A stretch of 45,509 bases of DNA, from assembly GCA_024636975.1 (NCBI GenBank), contig JAGXGA010000006.1, positions 1-45,509 of the forward strand, in the 5' to 3' direction. The notes beneath the pieces are model-generated. The model was not told the DNA's origin and did no database searches. It was given only the letters and a program-made list of their open reading frames with translations. The stretch is from Mariniphaga sp. Lineage in GTDB: Bacteria; Bacteroidota; Bacteroidia; Bacteroidales; Prolixibacteraceae. Below are positions 43,750 through 45,509 of the stretch, piece by piece; the first letter of the stretch is position 1, and the number at the start of each line of letters is the position of its first letter. The position numbers were made by a program, and so were the translations under genes.

Positions 43750-44745
43750 CTATGGTACCTCTACCTTATTCAGGATATCGGTAATTATTTCTTCAGAAGT
43801 GATGTTGTTGGCTTCTGCTTCATAGCTCAATCCAATTCTGTGCCTTAAAACTTCAGGACAAACAGCCCTCACGTCTTCAGGAATAACATATCCGCGGCGT
43901 TTAATAAATGCAAAAGCCTTGGCTGCCTGGGCAAGACTGATTCCGGCCCTGGGCGATGCGCCGTATGAAATCATTTCCTGGTACTTTGCCAGTTGATAAT
44001 TTTGCGGTTCGCGTGTTGCAAAAACAATATCAACAATGTATTTCTGAATCTTTTCATCCATATAAACATCTTTCACCACCTGTCGCGCATTTAATATATC
44101 GGCAGTTTGCAAGATGGGTGAAGTTTCAGGGAACTGTTTCAGCAGGTTTTGGTTAATAATCATCCTTTCTTCTTCCCTGTTCGGGTAATTAATTACTACT
44201 TTTAACATAAAGCGGTCAACCTGAGCTTCAGGTAGCGGATAAGTTCCTTCCTGCTCAATTGGGTTTTGGGTTGCCATCACCAAAAAAGGCTCTTCCAGTT
44301 TGAAGGTGGTATCGCTGATCGTGATCTGACGCTCCTGCATGGCTTCGAGCAATGCCGATTGTACTTTTGCAGGTGCACGGTTTATCTCGTCAGCCAAAAT
44401 GAAGTTGGCAAAAATGGGCCCTTTTTTAATTGAAAACTCTTCCTTTTTCTGACTATAAATCATTGTCCCCAGTAAGTCGGCAGGCAGAAGGTCGGGTGTG
44501 AACTGTATGCGGGCAAATTTTGCACTAATGGTGTTGGCCAGTGATTTTATGGCCAGGGTCTTTGCAAGCCCCGGTACCCCTTCAAGGAGTATATGCCCGT
44601 TTGATAATAACCCGATTAACAGGCTTTCCACCAAATGTTTCTGTCCAACAATTACCTTGTTCATTTCAAGGGTAACCAAATCAACAAACGAGCTTTCTTT
44701 CTGAATCCGCTCGTTCAGTTCTTTTATATCTACAGTTTGAATCAT
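43750..44745 (-). CDS. MoxR-family AAA ATPase
   Basis: A 331-residue cytoplasmic AAA+ ATPase heading the bat operon. Walker A is GVPGLAKTLAIKSLA (about residues 55-69), Walker B LADEINRAPAKVQSALLEAMQE (about 117-138), with sensor 1 in LVMATQNPIEQEGTYPLPEAQ and sensor 2 in GASPRAGISLAQAAKAFAF. All key ATPase residues are present. MoxR proteins act as chaperones that help assemble or activate partners bearing VWA domains, here BatA, BatB and DUF58. A candidate promoter lies at 44837-44867, giving a leader of about 85 bases. Confidence 0.95.
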   Translation of the reverse strand: MIQTVDIKELNERIQKESSFVDLVTLEMNKVIVGQKHLVESLLIGLLSNGHILLEGVPGLAKTLAIKSLANTISAKFARIQFTPDLLPADLLGTMIYSQKKEEFSIKKGPIFANFILADEINRAPAKVQSALLEAMQERQITISDTTFKLEEPFLVMATQNPIEQEGTYPLPEAQVDRFMLKVVINYPNREEERMIINQNLLKQFPETSPILQTADILNARQVVKDVYMDEKIQKYIVDIVFATREPQNYQLAKYQEMISYGASPRAGISLAQAAKAFAFIKRRGYVIPEDVRAVCPEVLRHRIGLSYEAEANNITSEEIITDILNKVEVP

Positions 44746-44836
44746 ATCCTGTTTGTTCTTTTAAATACTCTGTTTTGGTTTAATGTTCTTTAATAGAAAG
44801 ATGTTTGATTTAAAAAGGCACGAATTTAAACGTTTG

Positions 44837-44867
44837 CAAAGATAAAAATCCATCTGTTAAGTTAAAA
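44837..44867 (-). promoter_or_regulatory. Candidate promoter of the moxR-bat operon
   Basis: On the minus strand, TATCTTTG (44837-44844) matches the Bacteroidota -7 box exactly. Nineteen nt upstream is TTTT (44864-44867), three of four bases of the -33 TTTG. Position and orientation fit transcription of the MoxR gene. Confidence 0.55.
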
Positions 44868-44902
44868 TATATTAAGTGTCATTGCAGTAAAGAATGTTTA
44901 TG

Positions 44903-44930
44903 AAAAAGGCAGGATTTATTTCCTGCCTGA
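44903..44930 (-). terminator. Rho-independent terminator of the hsp20 gene
   Basis: AGGCAGGA and TCCTGCCT form an 8-bp stem with a 6-nt loop; read on the minus strand the stem is followed by a run of T. It begins right after the Hsp20 stop codon, so it ends that transcript. Confidence 0.85.
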
Positions 44931-44937
44931 TTTCCAC

Positions 44938-45348
44938 TTAAGCAATTTTAATTTCTCTTGCCGGTTTGGGTTTCACTTCTTCACGTTTAGGAATCTTTAC
45001 GATAAGAATACCATCGGCATAGGATGCAGTTATTTTATCACTGTCAACTTCATGTGCGGGAACTGTAAATGAACGCTGGAACGATGTATAACTGAATTCT
45101 CTCCGGGAATAACCATTGCTATTGTCTTCTGATTTTTCATCTTTCTCAGATGAGATGGTCAGTAGATTGTTCTGGAAATTGATTTTAAAATCTTTTTTGC
45201 TCATTCCCGGAGCTGCCAGTTCAAGAATGAAATCATCATCTGTTTCTTTTACGTTAACTGCCGGTAGAGTACTGTTGGGACCGGAAAAATTTGACGTGCC
45301 CCAATCCATCAGATCACTGTTGAAAATTCTGTCAAACAGTGTCGGCAT
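44938..45348 (-). CDS. Hsp20/alpha-crystallin small heat-shock protein
   Basis: A 136-residue cytoplasmic holdase chaperone. The alpha-crystallin domain (about residues 28-120) includes LPAVNVKETDDDFILELAAPGMSKKDFKINFQNNLLTI, the SRREFSYTSFQRSFTVP strand and the conserved ASYADGILIVKIPK near the C-terminus. The final PAREIKI supplies the I-x-I-type tail used for oligomer assembly (EIKIA). Start is fixed by an in-frame stop seven codons upstream; AGGA just before the ATG is a usable ribosome binding site. Monocistronic, with its own terminator. It probably protects proteins during heat or oxidative stress. Confidence 0.95.
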   Translation of the reverse strand: MPTLFDRIFNSDLMDWGTSNFSGPNSTLPAVNVKETDDDFILELAAPGMSKKDFKINFQNNLLTISSEKDEKSEDNSNGYSRREFSYTSFQRSFTVPAHEVDSDKITASYADGILIVKIPKREEVKPKPAREIKIA

Positions 45349-45463
45349 TCCTGTGTCTGATCTTCTAGCTAGTGTCTGTCAATAAACAATAAAATGTTGA
45401 TAACTAGCACTCTATTTGCTTCTTAAAAAGTCTTTTCCTTTGTAAATTTAGGAAAAAATACCA

Positions 45464-45509
45464 ATGAAACTATTTGAAGATTTTAAAATAAAGTTTGAGA
45501 AGCCTGACT
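45464..45509 (+). CDS. Start of a plus-strand gene cut by the window edge
   Basis: An ATG at 45464 opens a frame (MKLFEDFKIKFEKPD) that stays open to the window end. It faces away from hsp20 across about 115 bp. TTCCTTTG at 45435-45442 is one base from a -7 box, with TTTG 16 nt upstream. Only 15 codons are visible, so no product can be named, and the start itself is tentative. Confidence 0.45.
   Translation, partial: MKLFEDFKIKFEKPD

Noticed and set aside
44826-44836. AAACGTTT near the moxR promoter as a second LacI operator.
   Set aside because: Flanking bases do not match the 5712-5729 palindrome and the gene context is unrelated.
45403-45412. ACTAGCACTC before hsp20, resembling half of a CIRCE (HrcA) operator.
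   Set aside because: The second half (GAGTGCTAA after nine bases) is missing, so the match is likely chance.
1-45509. CRISPR arrays, tRNA, rRNA, insertion sequences or prophage genes.
   Set aside because: None recognised on reading; the only arrays are the 11-bp units at 5541-5650, which have no spacers or cas genes.

Overview
The window looks like a chromosomal stretch from a Bacteroidota bacterium, most likely a marine or sediment Marinilabiliales/Prolixibacteraceae-type organism (the family-level guess is inference). Reasons: a complete Bat aerotolerance operon in the order MoxR-DUF58-BatA-BatB-BatC-BatD-BatE; many lipoproteins and signal-peptide enzymes; poor Shine-Dalgarno sequences; and promoters of the Bacteroidota type (TTTG, 19 nt, TAnnTTTG; clearest at 29196-29226). 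I see no rRNA, tRNA, CRISPR array, transposase or phage gene.

Layout. (1) 229-5324: a Tat-exported aldo/keto reductase on the minus strand, then an OmpR-type response regulator, its histidine kinase and a tandem spondin-domain lipoprotein. The regulator gene and the spondin gene share an 11-bp-spaced GTGAnn direct repeat upstream, so the two-component system probably controls both. (2) 5325-5764: a gene-poor 440 bp holding a 110-bp array of ten 11-bp units folded into a perfect 58-bp palindrome, followed by a LacI-type operator. (3) 5765-27470: about 21.7 kb of co-oriented plus-strand genes: LacI regulator, DMT-type sugar permease, ribokinase, then a run of exported enzymes: a six-hairpin glycosidase-like protein, an ADP-ribosylglycohydrolase lipoprotein, a nucleoside hydrolase, a Tat-exported Gfo/Idh oxidoreductase, a PL14-like lyase, a frameshifted DUF4038-type glycosidase, two DUF1593 proteins, a second nucleoside hydrolase, a GH5-nucleoside hydrolase fusion, GH9 and GH10. 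(4) 27575-36153: TspO-like membrane protein, CBM9-like protein, SNF2 ATPase, phosphofructokinase, CPA2 antiporter, NYN-LOTUS protein. (5) 36267-44745: the Bat operon on the minus strand. (6) An Hsp20 gene, and the first codons of a plus-strand gene running off the right edge.

The most interesting region is (3). Five nucleoside-hydrolase-fold domains, an ADP-ribosylglycohydrolase and several plant-cell-wall-type glycosidases, all with export signals, lie downstream of a LacI regulator, permease and ribokinase, with no SusC/SusD pair. This resembles ribose-scavenging loci known from Bacteroides but mixed with polysaccharide-degrading enzymes, and one protein physically joins the two activities. 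My working hypothesis is an exported pathway that frees ribose (or a related furanose) from ribosyl-containing polymers, nucleosides or ADP-ribose. The sugar would then be imported by the permease and phosphorylated by the ribokinase. Substrate identity cannot be decided from sequence alone.
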